32,623 nucleotides of DNA, taken from NCBI GenBank assembly GCA_017535725.1, contig JAFXTO010000022.1, forward strand, positions 1-32,623. The letters run 5' to 3'. This DNA comes from Bacteroidaceae bacterium (GTDB lineage: Bacteria; Bacteroidota; Bacteroidia; Bacteroidales; Bacteroidaceae). A program made the translations under genes and the position numbers. The notes beneath the pieces were generated by a model, which did no database searches, was not told where the DNA came from, and saw nothing but the letters and a program-made list of their open reading frames with translations. Positions 20,370 through 31,100 of this stretch are shown here, piece by piece. Every line of letters starts with the position of its first letter. The first letter of the stretch is position 1.

Positions 20370-22580
20370 TTACCAAATATCTTCTGCCTCTTCTGGATTA
20401 TCGAAGACCTCCTTGGCTACGTATTCGATGTAGTCCATGAAGAATTCCTTCTTGTCGCTTTCGAGCACAGACTTGAATTTGATATAATAGTCTTGGTCGG
20501 GTTCCATATCCTCGCTGACCATGATACGACGGGATATTGTCTCGTAGTCGCGCACAGCTCCACCTCCGCCCCACGTCCATGACTTAGGAGCTTTCATGAA
20601 TCCTTTGTTGCGCAGTTTCTTGTCAACTTCGTCGTTGGTAGCCTGGTCGCTGACATCTTCTTCCCATCCGATGTCCGAATCTTCCTGGATATTGCTTCCA
20701 TTATAGAGTCGGCGGTAGAGTCCGCTCTGTCGAAGGTCCATGGGAATACCGTGTGCGGGCATGTTGTTCTTGTCCTTGCCCCAGTAGACCTGAGCCATAC
20801 TGCGGACGTAGGAACCTGTAGCAACACCAAAGCGCAGTTCGTAGTGTCCAGCTTTAGGCACAGGAGGCAGCTTCATGGTGAACTCGTACTGACCGATGAT
20901 ATTGAACTCATCACCCTCGTTGTTCGCCCAGCCGCACTGGTATCCAGGCAGATAGTAGAACATCGTTCCTTCCTGCATCTCGACGTCAGCGAGGTATTGA
21001 TATTCCACTGGGAACGCGCGGCAGTTGGTAGCGCCCTCCGTATAGTATTGCTTGATACCGTGGAGGTCATTGCTGAGCATCTCCGGGAACATGGTTGCGA
21101 CATCAATGCGAATGCGCTCGTTCAACATTTGGTTACGGATGTTGTCCGTGCATCCCAGCAACTTACGGATAGGATAGATGATACCGTTGAGTGCCACCTC
21201 ATTGCTGACGTTGACATCCGAGGCGCTGAGGACTTCCACTCCTACGTTCTCATCAGGGGACAGGGCGGCGCCTCGCAGCTGCTTGAACTTGCCACTCTCA
21301 TGGTAGTCGTTCTGGTAGTTACCGTTCATCTGTGAGAATTCTCCGCGTCCGTTGCGCATGATGGGGAATCGGTTGAGGTAGATGCCTTTGCTCTCCTTGC
21401 TCTCGAAGACCTTCAGCAGACGGGGTTTACCCATCGTGGTGAAGTAGTCTGTAATGGCAATGGAGGGAGAAGCGGTCTTGTCGCGGTAGTCATATCCCAG
21501 TTCCAGGAAGTGGACGACCAACCTGTCACGACTGATGCGCATGGGCAGGATGTGGTAGGTCACGAACTGGTTGATGATGTTGTTCTGATCAGCGTAGTTA
21601 TCGTCCGTGGTCGTGCCAGGGTCGGTGAAGGCACCTGTGGATATCAAGTAGTTCTTGACATCCTCAACGGTGATGTCCTTGGCGCTCTTGCCGAGCAGCC
21701 CTTCCCAGACCTGGTCGATTTCAGCGAAGACAGTGAACCCGAACCTGCGGTGCTGAGGCAGGGAACCCACTTGTCCGAAGCTGGAGTGCTTGGGCAGGTC
21801 CTTCACCTGATTGGTGAGGTACAGACGTTCCCACGTCTCATCGCGGTAGGCTCTGAGCGTGTCGTCCAGTCCGCAAGCGAGGATGAGCTTGGATGTCACG
21901 GTGAATCCGTTGCCCTCGGTCTTTGACCATCGGTCGAAGAGATTGAACATGCGTTCGTCGCTGGGTGCGATGACGTCTTCCATCTCATGGATGTGTCCGT
22001 TGATGACCTTGATGTCCCGGTTCTTGAGGGATATGGGCCATTCTCCGTTGACGTAAATGCTATCACTGTTGATTTTTCCTCGAAGCACACTGATCTTTCG
22101 GTCGTTCATGTTCGAGATTCCAAAGTCCACATTGTCCCTGGGGAACAGACCTATATCATAGGACATCTGGTCGCCACCGTCGATGATGCTGTTGTACACA
22201 ATCACCTGTTTGATGGAGTCGAGTGTCTTCTGCGAGGTGAACGCATCCCACGAGGCCGTGGCAATAATGCCCTTTCGTTGCAGGGAGTCTAAGTACAGCT
22301 GGATGGCATCGTCCGTTGGTGCGAACACGGTGAAGTGTCCACGTGCCGAGAGCAACTGTGCCACGGTAGATTCGGACAGCGTGCTGATGGGCAACTCTTT
22401 TAACAGGCGCACATACTCACTGTACTGCTCGTGGCCTTCGAGGTATGAGAGTGCCGTCTCCTCCGTGAAGGTATAGCGGTTGCTCATATCGATTTCCTCC
22501 GTGCAGGCGGCAATCCAACTCCCGGCTACCCCTAAGAGGAGCAGACGGCAGATGTTCTTGAGTGTGTTCTTGTTAAACAT
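20370..22580 (-). CDS. Fasciclin (FAS1) domain lipoprotein, paralogue 1 of a tandem pair
   Basis: 736 aa. Lipobox Cys26 (IAA-CTEE). Module 1 has HFTVFAPTDDAIQLYLDSL near residue 82 and closes with INGHIHEMEDVIAP. Module 2 has FGFTVFAEIDQVWEGLLG near 276 and VTYHILPMRIS. The C-terminal domain has KAGHYELRFGVATGS, YYIKFKSVLESDKKEFFMDYIEY and the ending EDIW, the same tetrapeptide as the next gene. It immediately follows the first susD (27 nt), the classical place for a surface glycan-binding protein of a Sus-like system. The likeness to its downstream paralogue is spread over the full length, with divergence in loops, which argues for an old duplication kept for distinct or cooperative binding. 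Specific ligand cannot be inferred. Confidence 0.85.
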   Translation of the reverse strand: MFNKNTLKNICRLLLLGVAGSWIAACTEEIDMSNRYTFTEETALSYLEGHEQYSEYVRLLKELPISTLSESTVAQLLSARGHFTVFAPTDDAIQLYLDSLQRKGIIATASWDAFTSQKTLDSIKQVIVYNSIIDGGDQMSYDIGLFPRDNVDFGISNMNDRKISVLRGKINSDSIYVNGEWPISLKNRDIKVINGHIHEMEDVIAPSDERMFNLFDRWSKTEGNGFTVTSKLILACGLDDTLRAYRDETWERLYLTNQVKDLPKHSSFGQVGSLPQHRRFGFTVFAEIDQVWEGLLGKSAKDITVEDVKNYLISTGAFTDPGTTTDDNYADQNNIINQFVTYHILPMRISRDRLVVHFLELGYDYRDKTASPSIAITDYFTTMGKPRLLKVFESKESKGIYLNRFPIMRNGRGEFSQMNGNYQNDYHESGKFKQLRGAALSPDENVGVEVLSASDVNVSNEVALNGIIYPIRKLLGCTDNIRNQMLNERIRIDVATMFPEMLSNDLHGIKQYYTEGATNCRAFPVEYQYLADVEMQEGTMFYYLPGYQCGWANNEGDEFNIIGQYEFTMKLPPVPKAGHYELRFGVATGSYVRSMAQVYWGKDKNNMPAHGIPMDLRQSGLYRRLYNGSNIQEDSDIGWEEDVSDQATNDEVDKKLRNKGFMKAPKSWTWGGGGAVRDYETISRRIMVSEDMEPDQDYYIKFKSVLESDKKEFFMDYIEYVAKEVFDNPEEAEDIW

Positions 22581-22607
22581 ATTTTGTCAAATGTGGAACT
22601 GTTGTAT

Positions 22608-24545
22608 TTATTTCTCGCGATTCCAGACTGGGTTCTGCTGGAGTTGGCCATGGTTGGCGCTAAGCTCGCGATAGTAGATGGGGCAGTAGAGTCCGTAGCG
22701 GTTCTTGATACGTGTCTTGTACACAGGAATCATGTTGGATTCTGCATTTCCGAGGAAGTCGTCAATCATCTTGCGGACGCCCATGGTTCCGTCGAGGTAC
22801 TGAGGCTCGCGTGGGTCGTAGAGGATGACGATTTCGTTGTCCTTCGCGTTGGTCTTTTCATAAACGGGATTTCCATTTTCGTCATAGACGACGGCACCGC
22901 TCTCATCCGTGCTATACTTAATCTTATTCATGGAATAGCGTTCTGCATAGCGTGCGAGGTCGAACCAGCGGCGACCTTCTCCGAGGAATTCAATCTGGCG
23001 CTCATACATGAGTGTCTTCATATAAGACTCCCTGCTTCCTGCGCCCTCGAATACGGCTTCGGCGTTGGTACCAGTTTCCACGTTGCTGCGCTTGTGGATG
23101 GCGTTGATGATGTTCTTGGCGGCCACCAGGTTTTCATCCGTCTTATTGGCGCTGGTGGGAGCTTTGGCAATCATGGCCTCAGCCATCATCAGCATGACAT
23201 CGGGCTGACGGTAGATAATCCAGTTGCGGTAGCTTCCGGTCTGTGGATAAATCCACACTTCCTTGTCGGACTTGCGATATACGAATTCGCAGTTATTCCA
23301 TTTCAGACAAGCTCTCTGCTCCTTGTCAGAGGGAGCGGCAGCCTCTGTGTTTCCGGAAGTGCTATACCAAGGATTGCAGCTGTACCACGTGCGGCAGTCC
23401 TTCTTGGCTTTGTCGGAGGCGCTGGAGGTTCCATAGACATTGAGGATGCCTTCGCTGACCATGAAGTGGGTGTTGTTGCTCTGTCCGTAGAAGTCATAAA
23501 TCCAGTCGCTCTTGAGGTCATCCTGGTGGAACTGGAGAGCGAACATGGTTTCCATACCCTGTGATTCCATACCACGATAGAAAGCGTAGTCATAGCTGTC
23601 CACGGTTGGTAAACTGTTCTCCTGGCTGTAGTCCTGACGCATTTCCTCGTTGGACACCAGCAGGGCGTTGCTAAGACCGCTTCCGAAGTCCGAGCGACGG
23701 ATGCGGGTGCTGCCGAACGTGCTGGAATTCATATTGTTGACTTCAGCAAGGTAGTCCAGAGACTTCTGTCCTGCCCAGATGACGCTGTCGCAGTCCTGAT
23801 CGATGATCGTCTTGTCGAAGTCACGTCCCTCACGCAGGGCACTGCGCCAGAGGTACATATCCGCCAGCAGGGCATAGATGGCGGTGTTGGTCATCAAGCC
23901 ACGGGTGTCAGTGGGGTCGTCGAAGCGGTTACGCGCCTGACCTGCCAAGGGGCGGACGTCGTGGATAAGGGTGTCGAGGACATCCAGCTGATTGACGAAG
24001 GGGAAGTCCATGACCTCCTCATCGGAGTTGATGACCTGTGTGCTGTAGGGAATATCCTTGAATGCACGAATGAGGTAGAAGTAGTTCAAGGCTCGCAGAG
24101 CGGTGATTTCCGCCTTCATCTCCTTCCATTCCGTGGAGGTGAACTGAGGATCCTTGGCGAGCACTTCCTCTCCGTGCTGGAGCACCTTATTACAATAGTT
24201 AATGGTGGTGTAGACAGCTCCCCAGTCATACTGGGACATGGTGCTGTCGAGCTGGGCAGCGCGGATGTTCTGGAAGACCTCACGACTTCCCTGCTGGGAC
24301 GTCTGGTTCGCAATGACGTAGTTATCGGAACGGATATCGCCCCAGATGACCAGCTTGCTGAGGTTGGCAGCCATCTGCTTGTAGGCAGCGTAGCGCACGC
24401 CTTCGAGGTCGTTCTTGTCCTCCCAGAAGTCTTCTTCGACGATACGGTCCTGGGGGTAGAGTGTCAACCAGTCTGTGCAGGAGGTGGCCCCGAGTGCCAT
24501 GAGGCACACGAGTGCTATGTGGTTAAAAAACTTAATTCTTTTCAT
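22608..24545 (-). CDS. SusD/RagB-family outer-membrane lipoprotein (first pair)
   Basis: 645 aa. Signal sequence with lipobox Cys23 (ATS-CTDW). Canonical SusD features are present: the N-terminal LTLYPQDRIVEEDFWEDKNDLEGV, the helix pair AEITALRALNYFYLIRAFKDIPY, the C-terminal YERQIEFLGEGRRWFDLARY and the terminal LQQNPVWNREK. Acts as surface lid and ligand-capture partner of the SusC encoded 12 nt upstream. It is followed after 27 nt by the FAS1 tandem pair. This is a more typical SusD than the one at the operon's end, and the two are not close copies, so the operon was not made by simple duplication of one SusCD pair. Confidence 0.96.
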   Translation of the reverse strand: MKRIKFFNHIALVCLMALGATSCTDWLTLYPQDRIVEEDFWEDKNDLEGVRYAAYKQMAANLSKLVIWGDIRSDNYVIANQTSQQGSREVFQNIRAAQLDSTMSQYDWGAVYTTINYCNKVLQHGEEVLAKDPQFTSTEWKEMKAEITALRALNYFYLIRAFKDIPYSTQVINSDEEVMDFPFVNQLDVLDTLIHDVRPLAGQARNRFDDPTDTRGLMTNTAIYALLADMYLWRSALREGRDFDKTIIDQDCDSVIWAGQKSLDYLAEVNNMNSSTFGSTRIRRSDFGSGLSNALLVSNEEMRQDYSQENSLPTVDSYDYAFYRGMESQGMETMFALQFHQDDLKSDWIYDFYGQSNNTHFMVSEGILNVYGTSSASDKAKKDCRTWYSCNPWYSTSGNTEAAAPSDKEQRACLKWNNCEFVYRKSDKEVWIYPQTGSYRNWIIYRQPDVMLMMAEAMIAKAPTSANKTDENLVAAKNIINAIHKRSNVETGTNAEAVFEGAGSRESYMKTLMYERQIEFLGEGRRWFDLARYAERYSMNKIKYSTDESGAVVYDENGNPVYEKTNAKDNEIVILYDPREPQYLDGTMGVRKMIDDFLGNAESNMIPVYKTRIKNRYGLYCPIYYRELSANHGQLQQNPVWNREK

Positions 24546-24557
24546 ATCGGCCTTGTT

Positions 24558-27500
24558 TTAGAATCCAAGATTAATACTTGCTGTGAACGAACGCGTACGT
24601 GGTGTGCGGTTGTTGTCCTGGCTGACGGCATATCCCTGCGGGCTGACGTCAGGATCCACGCCGGTGTACTTGCTCCAGCACCAGAGGTTGTTGACGGATG
24701 CATAGAGCTTGAGGTTGCGGATACCGAACTTCTTCAACTTCTTGGGGTCGAAGTCGTAGCTGAGCTGTATGTACTGCAAGCGGAGGTAGTCACCCTTCTC
24801 TACGTAGCGGTCGCTGGGGAGGGAGTTGTAGGTGGAATATCCTCCGTCGTTGTTCATGGCACGCGGCACCACGGTCTCGTCGCCGTTCTTACGCCAGCGC
24901 CATGTGGTAGCGAAGCTCTGGTTGGTATTGCCGGTCATACTCTCGAGGTTACGACGTGCGATGTTGACGATGTCGTTTCCGATACGGAAGTTGAAACCGG
25001 TGACGAGTTGCAGGCGCTCGTACTTCAGGGTGAAGCCGAAACCACCATTGCACTTCGGGTTGGAGTTGCCGAGGTACACCATGTCGTAGCGGTCAATCTG
25101 TCCGTCGTTGTTGATATCCTCGTAGATGGCATCACCACCCTGGAACTGGTAGCGGTAACTCTCGTTGTAGCAGTAGTACATGGGCATGGGGTTGCCTTGC
25201 TTGTCGGTGAGCATGTTGCCTGCGGCATCAAAGGCGATTGGGCAGGAAGCCACGTCACCACGACGGAGAGCTGCAGCAGCTGTGTTGATGGGATTGCCAT
25301 GAGCGTCATAACCTGTTCCGACGCCCCATTCGATACCGCGATCCTGAGCCTGACGCCAGCTGACGCCATTCTGGTCCACTTCGGCATAACCGTAGGAGTT
25401 GATAGAAGAAATGGTGAAGCCGTTGTGGTCGTAGTCGTACTTGTAAACGCCCTTGAACTTCAGGCCGTAGATGGAGCCGAGTGCGTTGCCAATCTGCACG
25501 CGCTGGTGGTAGCTGAGGTTGTACTTGCCGTCGATGTAACCGGGCTGGTTGTTCTCATTACCGTTGAGTCCTTCGAGGATAAGTGCATCCATCTCCTCGA
25601 CCTCGTTGAAGTTCTGAGCGACGTTGGCACGCACCTTCATCTGGAACTTGCCGACCTTGGCGAACCATCCGCTGTGGAAGTTCAAGTCCCAACCCTTGTT
25701 GCGCATGATACCTGCATTCACCTTGTCGAGTGCACTGAAGCCGTTGGCAGAGGCGATACGCATGTTGTTCATGATGAGGTCGGTGGTCTTGTGGTCGTAG
25801 ATATCGAGCTCAAACTGGAGGAGGTCGTCGAACAATCCGAGGTTGAAGCCCCAGTTGATCTTACGTGTCTTCTCCCACTGGATGAGTCGGAGCGAGAGGT
25901 TCTCGGGACGTACGACGGTGTGGCCGTTGTAGTAACCGTTCTGGCTATACTTATTATATTGGTTATAGCCACCGCCACCGGTATTACCCGTGACACCCCA
26001 CGTGGGACGGAAGGCCAACATGCTCAGCCAGCTGCGGGACCAGTCCATGAACTTCTCGTCGATGATGTTCCAACGGGCACCCACGAACGGGAAGTAGCCG
26101 AACTTGCTGCCGGCACCGAATGCGGTGCTACCATCGGCACGGAGACTGGCGTCGATGTTGTACTTACTCTTATAAGAAAGGTGGACTTGTCCGAAGAAGC
26201 TGGTGTTACGCCATTCGTTGTTGGAAGCTCCGGCAGCATCCAGCAGAGCCACGACGGTGGGATCCGTGATGCCATTGGGCACGTTCCAGAGGCCGGTGTT
26301 CTGGCGGCTGGAGGTTCCGCTGTAGAGTTCCCATCGTGCGAGCACGCTGGCGCTGAAGTCCTCGTTCCTAAACTTGGGATAGAACTGCAGGTCGTGGCGC
26401 GTGGTGAACTCCAAGCTCTTGTACTCGCTGTTGCTCACGGCATTACGCTGGTTGCCGTGGTCGGCGTTGTCCCATCTCAGAGGATAGTCTCCTCCGAACT
26501 GCCACTCCATCGTGTGGAGTTCTGAGGGAATGTATTCGTCGTTGGAGGTGTTGTAGATATTGAGTTGTACGTCGCCCTTATAGTTCAGCTGGGTGTGTTC
26601 GTCGTCCTTGCCGAGGAACTTGTACTCGATGTTGAACTGCGGGGTGAGGTTGTACTGGCGCTCCTTGTTCCAGGCATTCATGGCACGTGCGACGGGGTTT
26701 CCGTTCATAAACAGGCTTCGCAGTTGCCAGCTGGTATGCTGTCCGTCGTTCTCGATACCTGATGCGCTGTTACCAGAAATATCGGCTGCCATCGGAAGCA
26801 TGTTGAAGTAGCGTCCTGTCGGGTTGTTCTGAGCGTCAACCTCATAGATAGCCATATTCGGCATGGCGTTGTAGGCGCGGGAGAGGATGTCGTTACCGTA
26901 GTTCTTGTGGTTGGTGGTGAACGTCAGGTTGATATTGGACTGGAACTTGATGCGGTCGCTGACCCAGTAGTCGAGGGCGGTGGCGGTGGTGAATCGGTCG
27001 AGCTTCTGTCCGATGATGGTACCCGCGGACTTGTCGTAACCGGCGCTGACACGGAAGGTAGCCTTCTCGCCACCACCGGAGAGGGTGACGTACCATTTGT
27101 GTTCCTTACCGAACTGCGTCACGGCATCCACCCAGTCGGTGTTGCGGTTGAAGTGGTTGTAGATGTAGGGCTTCTCCATGTTGTAGTCCAGCTCAAGGAT
27201 GCTGGTAGCTTTCTGCTGGGGGTTGTAGTAGGACTCCTTCAGCATCATGGTGTATCCGTCGCCATCGAGCATCTTGTAGCCATCGGGCTGCCAGGTGCCG
27301 TTGAAGCGGTAGGAGAAGGTGACATTGGTAGGACCACGGTGACCGCGGCGGAGCTTGATTTCGATGACACCGTTGGCGCCACGGCTACCCCACTTGGCGG
27401 TGCTGGCGTCCTTGAGGACCTCGATGCTCTCGATGTCTTCAGGGTTGACGTTCAGCAGGGTGGAGAACTGTTCTTCGTTATCCATCTCCTCGAAGTTGAT

Positions 27501-28118
27501 GGTCTGTGCGTCCTCGGGGAGCTCGAAGATGTGGTCGTTGACAACAATGAGGGGCTGTGCATTACCGTTAATGGTGGAGGTACCACGCAGACGCATGGTA
27601 GTACCGGCACCCAGGTTACCGGAGTTCTGCACGATATCCAGACCTGCGATTTGACCTTGCAGTGCCTGGTCCACGGATTCGAAGGCCATACCCTCCATCT
27701 CGTCCATGCTGAAGGTCTGCGTAGCTCCCGCCAACTCGCGGACAGGGATGCTGAGTCCTCCGGACTGTTGTTTCTTCTTGGCGGTCTTGACAACTTCCTT
27801 CATCTGCTTGGTGTTGTCGGAGAGGGTGACCTTGAATACGGTGCGGCTTCCGATGACCTGTGACCAGGGCTTCAGACCCATGCAGGTGATATAGAGGGTG
27901 TTGTTGGGATCCTTGATGTTCAGGGTGAAGTTACCGTTCATATCGGTGACCGTGTGGCTGACGATACGGTTGTTCTTGTCGCGCTCTGCGACGTTGGCAC
28001 CTGGAACCACGTCAATATCATCCGATACGGTACCTGAGATGCGGCGCTGTGCGCTGACGCTGGTTGCCGTGAAGCAGAGAACCCACAGCAGTATCAGTTT
28101 GAAAATCTTATCTTTCAT
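24558..28118 (-). CDS. SusC/RagA-family TonB-dependent outer-membrane transporter (first pair)
   Basis: 1186 aa. Signal peptide cut near VSA (residue 23), then a carboxypeptidase-regulatory-like domain (about 27-105; RRISGTVSDDIDVVPGANV, TDMNGNFTLNI). The plug (about 125-265) carries the standard signatures DQALQGQIAGLDIVQNSGN, RLRGTSTINGNAQPLIVVND and IESIEVLKDASTAKWGSRG. The barrel follows and ends RSFTASINLGF with a C-terminal Phe, the usual outer-membrane assembly signal. It imports a ligand with TonB/ExbBD energy in complex with the SusD encoded downstream. Its ATG lies inside the end of the preceding FAS1 gene (11-nt overlap), which points to translational coupling. No STN domain is seen. 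Confidence 0.97.
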   Translation of the reverse strand: MKDKIFKLILLWVLCFTATSVSAQRRISGTVSDDIDVVPGANVAERDKNNRIVSHTVTDMNGNFTLNIKDPNNTLYITCMGLKPWSQVIGSRTVFKVTLSDNTKQMKEVVKTAKKKQQSGGLSIPVRELAGATQTFSMDEMEGMAFESVDQALQGQIAGLDIVQNSGNLGAGTTMRLRGTSTINGNAQPLIVVNDHIFELPEDAQTINFEEMDNEEQFSTLLNVNPEDIESIEVLKDASTAKWGSRGANGVIEIKLRRGHRGPTNVTFSYRFNGTWQPDGYKMLDGDGYTMMLKESYYNPQQKATSILELDYNMEKPYIYNHFNRNTDWVDAVTQFGKEHKWYVTLSGGGEKATFRVSAGYDKSAGTIIGQKLDRFTTATALDYWVSDRIKFQSNINLTFTTNHKNYGNDILSRAYNAMPNMAIYEVDAQNNPTGRYFNMLPMAADISGNSASGIENDGQHTSWQLRSLFMNGNPVARAMNAWNKERQYNLTPQFNIEYKFLGKDDEHTQLNYKGDVQLNIYNTSNDEYIPSELHTMEWQFGGDYPLRWDNADHGNQRNAVSNSEYKSLEFTTRHDLQFYPKFRNEDFSASVLARWELYSGTSSRQNTGLWNVPNGITDPTVVALLDAAGASNNEWRNTSFFGQVHLSYKSKYNIDASLRADGSTAFGAGSKFGYFPFVGARWNIIDEKFMDWSRSWLSMLAFRPTWGVTGNTGGGGYNQYNKYSQNGYYNGHTVVRPENLSLRLIQWEKTRKINWGFNLGLFDDLLQFELDIYDHKTTDLIMNNMRIASANGFSALDKVNAGIMRNKGWDLNFHSGWFAKVGKFQMKVRANVAQNFNEVEEMDALILEGLNGNENNQPGYIDGKYNLSYHQRVQIGNALGSIYGLKFKGVYKYDYDHNGFTISSINSYGYAEVDQNGVSWRQAQDRGIEWGVGTGYDAHGNPINTAAAALRRGDVASCPIAFDAAGNMLTDKQGNPMPMYYCYNESYRYQFQGGDAIYEDINNDGQIDRYDMVYLGNSNPKCNGGFGFTLKYERLQLVTGFNFRIGNDIVNIARRNLESMTGNTNQSFATTWRWRKNGDETVVPRAMNNDGGYSTYNSLPSDRYVEKGDYLRLQYIQLSYDFDPKKLKKFGIRNLKLYASVNNLWCWSKYTGVDPDVSPQGYAVSQDNNRTPRTRSFTASINLGF

Positions 28119-31100
28119 AGTGCTTCATGTTTTGGATATCGTTGGGGGTTGCAAACTGCTCCAGATAGGCTTTGCAAGCGCTCTCGCTGGTGAAGTCCGG
28201 ATAGACGTACTCTCCGTCGGTGCCCTTAGAGAGGCTGGTGTGGTTGAGTACTCCGGGAATCTGATGGATGACGGCGAAGCTGGAACCACTGATGGTGATG
28301 TTGTTCATCGTGTTCTGGTTCGTGGGCGTCTGGGGTTTGTTGTTTCGATAGCAGATGATGTCACGTGCCATGATGTTGTTGACATCAGTGACGGTGAGTT
28401 CCGGTCCGCCGTAGTTGTCTCGGACTACGAGCTTGGTATCTCCTCCTTGCTTCACGCGCTTGCAGAGCACCTTGACGAAGACTCCGAGGTCGCGGTCATA
28501 GCTGGAGGTGACATACTCGGCTTCCGAACGCTCGCTCTTGTCGACGAAGATACTGTTGTCGAGGAAGTGGCCGCGGATGAAGTTATTGAGGAAGGTAATC
28601 TTAGCCTGCAAGCGGAGGACGTCCTTCTTCTGGACGAAGTAGTCTTCCAGCTTGGAAGCCGAGACGATGATAGTGTCGTTGTAGGTGGAGTCGTTGCCGT
28701 GGATGTCCTTGGCGGTGGCCACGTTGACATAGAAGTATTCCTTTTCACCTTCGAGGTCAATGATGGAATCACAGATATCCTTGTACTTGGGCAGCGAATA
28801 GTAGTCGGCCTTGATGCTCTCCCAGGTGGGAAGTCCGTGGTCGATGGCCTTCTGAATGGCTTCGTTGGTGGGAACGAGGATGGTGTAACGGTAGTTGTTG
28901 AAGAACTGCACGTTGTAGTCCACGCCACCGCCGTTGCCCATCTTGGATGTTGCGTTGACGAAGGTGTAGTATTTCAGCAGGGCGCGTGTCTTGTTGTCGC
29001 CCTTGAGGGATGCGTTGACGAGCTGCGAAGCCTCCAGCATAGAGTCGCTGGGCTGTGTGAGTTCAAAGAACTTGGAGAACTGGCTGGTCTCCTCGCCCTC
29101 GTTCTTCTCGGTGAGGATGCCATAGACGCTCCTGGATGCGGGGATGATGGGACCGTCGTTGAGCAGGAGAGTCAGACCGTTCTTCTTGTCGTACTTCTCT
29201 GCCACGGTGAGTTCCAGGGTGCCAGGGTCGCCGTCGGTGATGCCGTAGCGCTCGTTCTCCAGCTGGTAGCCGCCCTGCACCTTAATAATATTATTACGGT
29301 CAGACGGGTCGCGGATGACCTTGATGGCAGAACCGTTCTTGGCGATGTAGTACTGGTCATCGGTATCATAGATGGGGTTGGTGCCATCGTGCACGATGGT
29401 GTGGCTCTCCAGGATATCCTTCAGACGGTTGACGACTTCCTCATCACCGATGGTCTCTGTACGTCCGTAGGTGTCGTCGCCGGCGTTGCTGCCCAGTGAC
29501 GGGTCACGCTTGGCGGTGGCGGGATTGAACTTCCAGAGGGTCTTGGTGAAGGGCAGGCCGTTCTTGCCGCCGGTGTAGTCCAGCACGAGCACACGAGGCT
29601 TCTGGCTGGTGAAGCTGACCGGGTCATAGTAGTTCAGCATGGCCTTGTCGCTGGGGAGGAAGAACGTGAAGGTGGACTTCATAGCCTTGAGGTATGCGAA
29701 GTAGTTGATGTGCATACGGTCCTGGCTCTCGACGAAGCCGTTGTAGATAGCCCACTTCATGATAAGGTTCTTCTTGCTGATGTATGCAGGGGCTGCAACA
29801 GAGGCGAAGTCGGCAGGTGAGTACACCTTATTCATAATATATAAGGCGCCGTTGTTGGCGAGCAGACAGGTGTCGATATGTCCACCGTCGCGGCTGAGCT
29901 TGTTGTCGTAGATGCCATTGATGTCGTCATCGTAGAAGATATCGTCGCGGGCATCGTCACGCAGCTTGGTCATCTTGCTGGGCACGGAACCAGTGAAGGT
30001 GGGGAACATGATGACGTTCACCAGAGCCTGAATGGTGGAGAGGGGGATGTCGTCAATCTTCTGGAACAGCTTCTCGTAGTCAGCGTCGGATTCAGGAGTC
30101 TTGGGCAGCATCGTGGTCTGGTCGGTGGCGTAGGTCTCGATGAGATCCCATCCTTCCTGTCCGGGCTGGAAGTAGTTCCAGAAGGCCTGGTCGCTGGGAA
30201 CGAACATGGCAGCCATGTCCGGACGCTCGTCGGTGGCGTCCTCAGCGTAGAATCCATTCCATCCCGGATCGAACTTCAGGGCCACTTCACCATAGCTGTC
30301 CTCGAACTTGTTACCCTTGCTGTCCCAGATCTGTACGGTCTTGCCGGGGCCAAGCTTGGAGTAGTAGTGCTTGGTATAGATGGCCTCGATGGGGTTGTCC
30401 TTGTGGATGTCGTTGTATGCCTGCGTGACGGCTTTGTTCAGGTAGGGGAATGAAAAGCGCTCGAGCACGTGGCTGAAGATGCGGGTGTTACCGTTGGTGC
30501 GAATCATCTCTGCCAGGTTGGGACGCGGGACAAGCACCTTTTCCGTGATGTTCACGTATCCGTTCTCTGCCACCTTGTCCTTGGCCAGCACCTTGGCGTC
30601 GTAGATGTGAACATCGTCGGTGGCACGCTCACGTCCCATGAAGATGGCGAAGTCCTCATCGCGCACGGCATTGTTGGACATGTGCTCTGCGGTGAAGTGC
30701 AGCATCATGTTGGCGGTGGAGTCCATGACGAGGTAGATGCCCTTGTTGTTACCCTTGGGTCCGAACTCGGTCCAGTAGTTCTTCTCCGGCACGAATGCCT
30801 TCTTGCCGATGAAGTTACCGTTCTCGTCGTAGACATTCTCCTCGGGGTACTCCTTGTCAATATTGTATGCGAAGGGGAGGTCTTCGGGAGCTATGTAGGT
30901 GATGGTGTCCGTGAGTTCCACGTCGGTGAAGCGTCGCATGTACTCACCACGTGTGGGAGCATCAGTGCCTCGTCCGTCGCTGCTGGCGAGGTTCTCCATG
31001 ACGATGGCATTGTTGAGCATGCTGGTGTGGATGAGCAACTTCTTCTGAGCAGGGGTGAGGTTGCTGTAGCTGGTGGCATTGTGCCAGGGGTTGTTGGCGG

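Noticed and set aside
23961-26525. 854-codon open frame on the plus strand
   Set aside because: It lies antisense to the SusD and SusC genes, which have clear family motifs. Its composition is Val/Gly/His/Asp-rich without domains, as expected for a mirror frame of GC-rich coding DNA.
27898-29499. 533-codon open frame on the plus strand opposite the large FAS1 gene
   Set aside because: Same reasoning: low-information Val/Asp/Gly-rich translation over a well-supported minus-strand gene.
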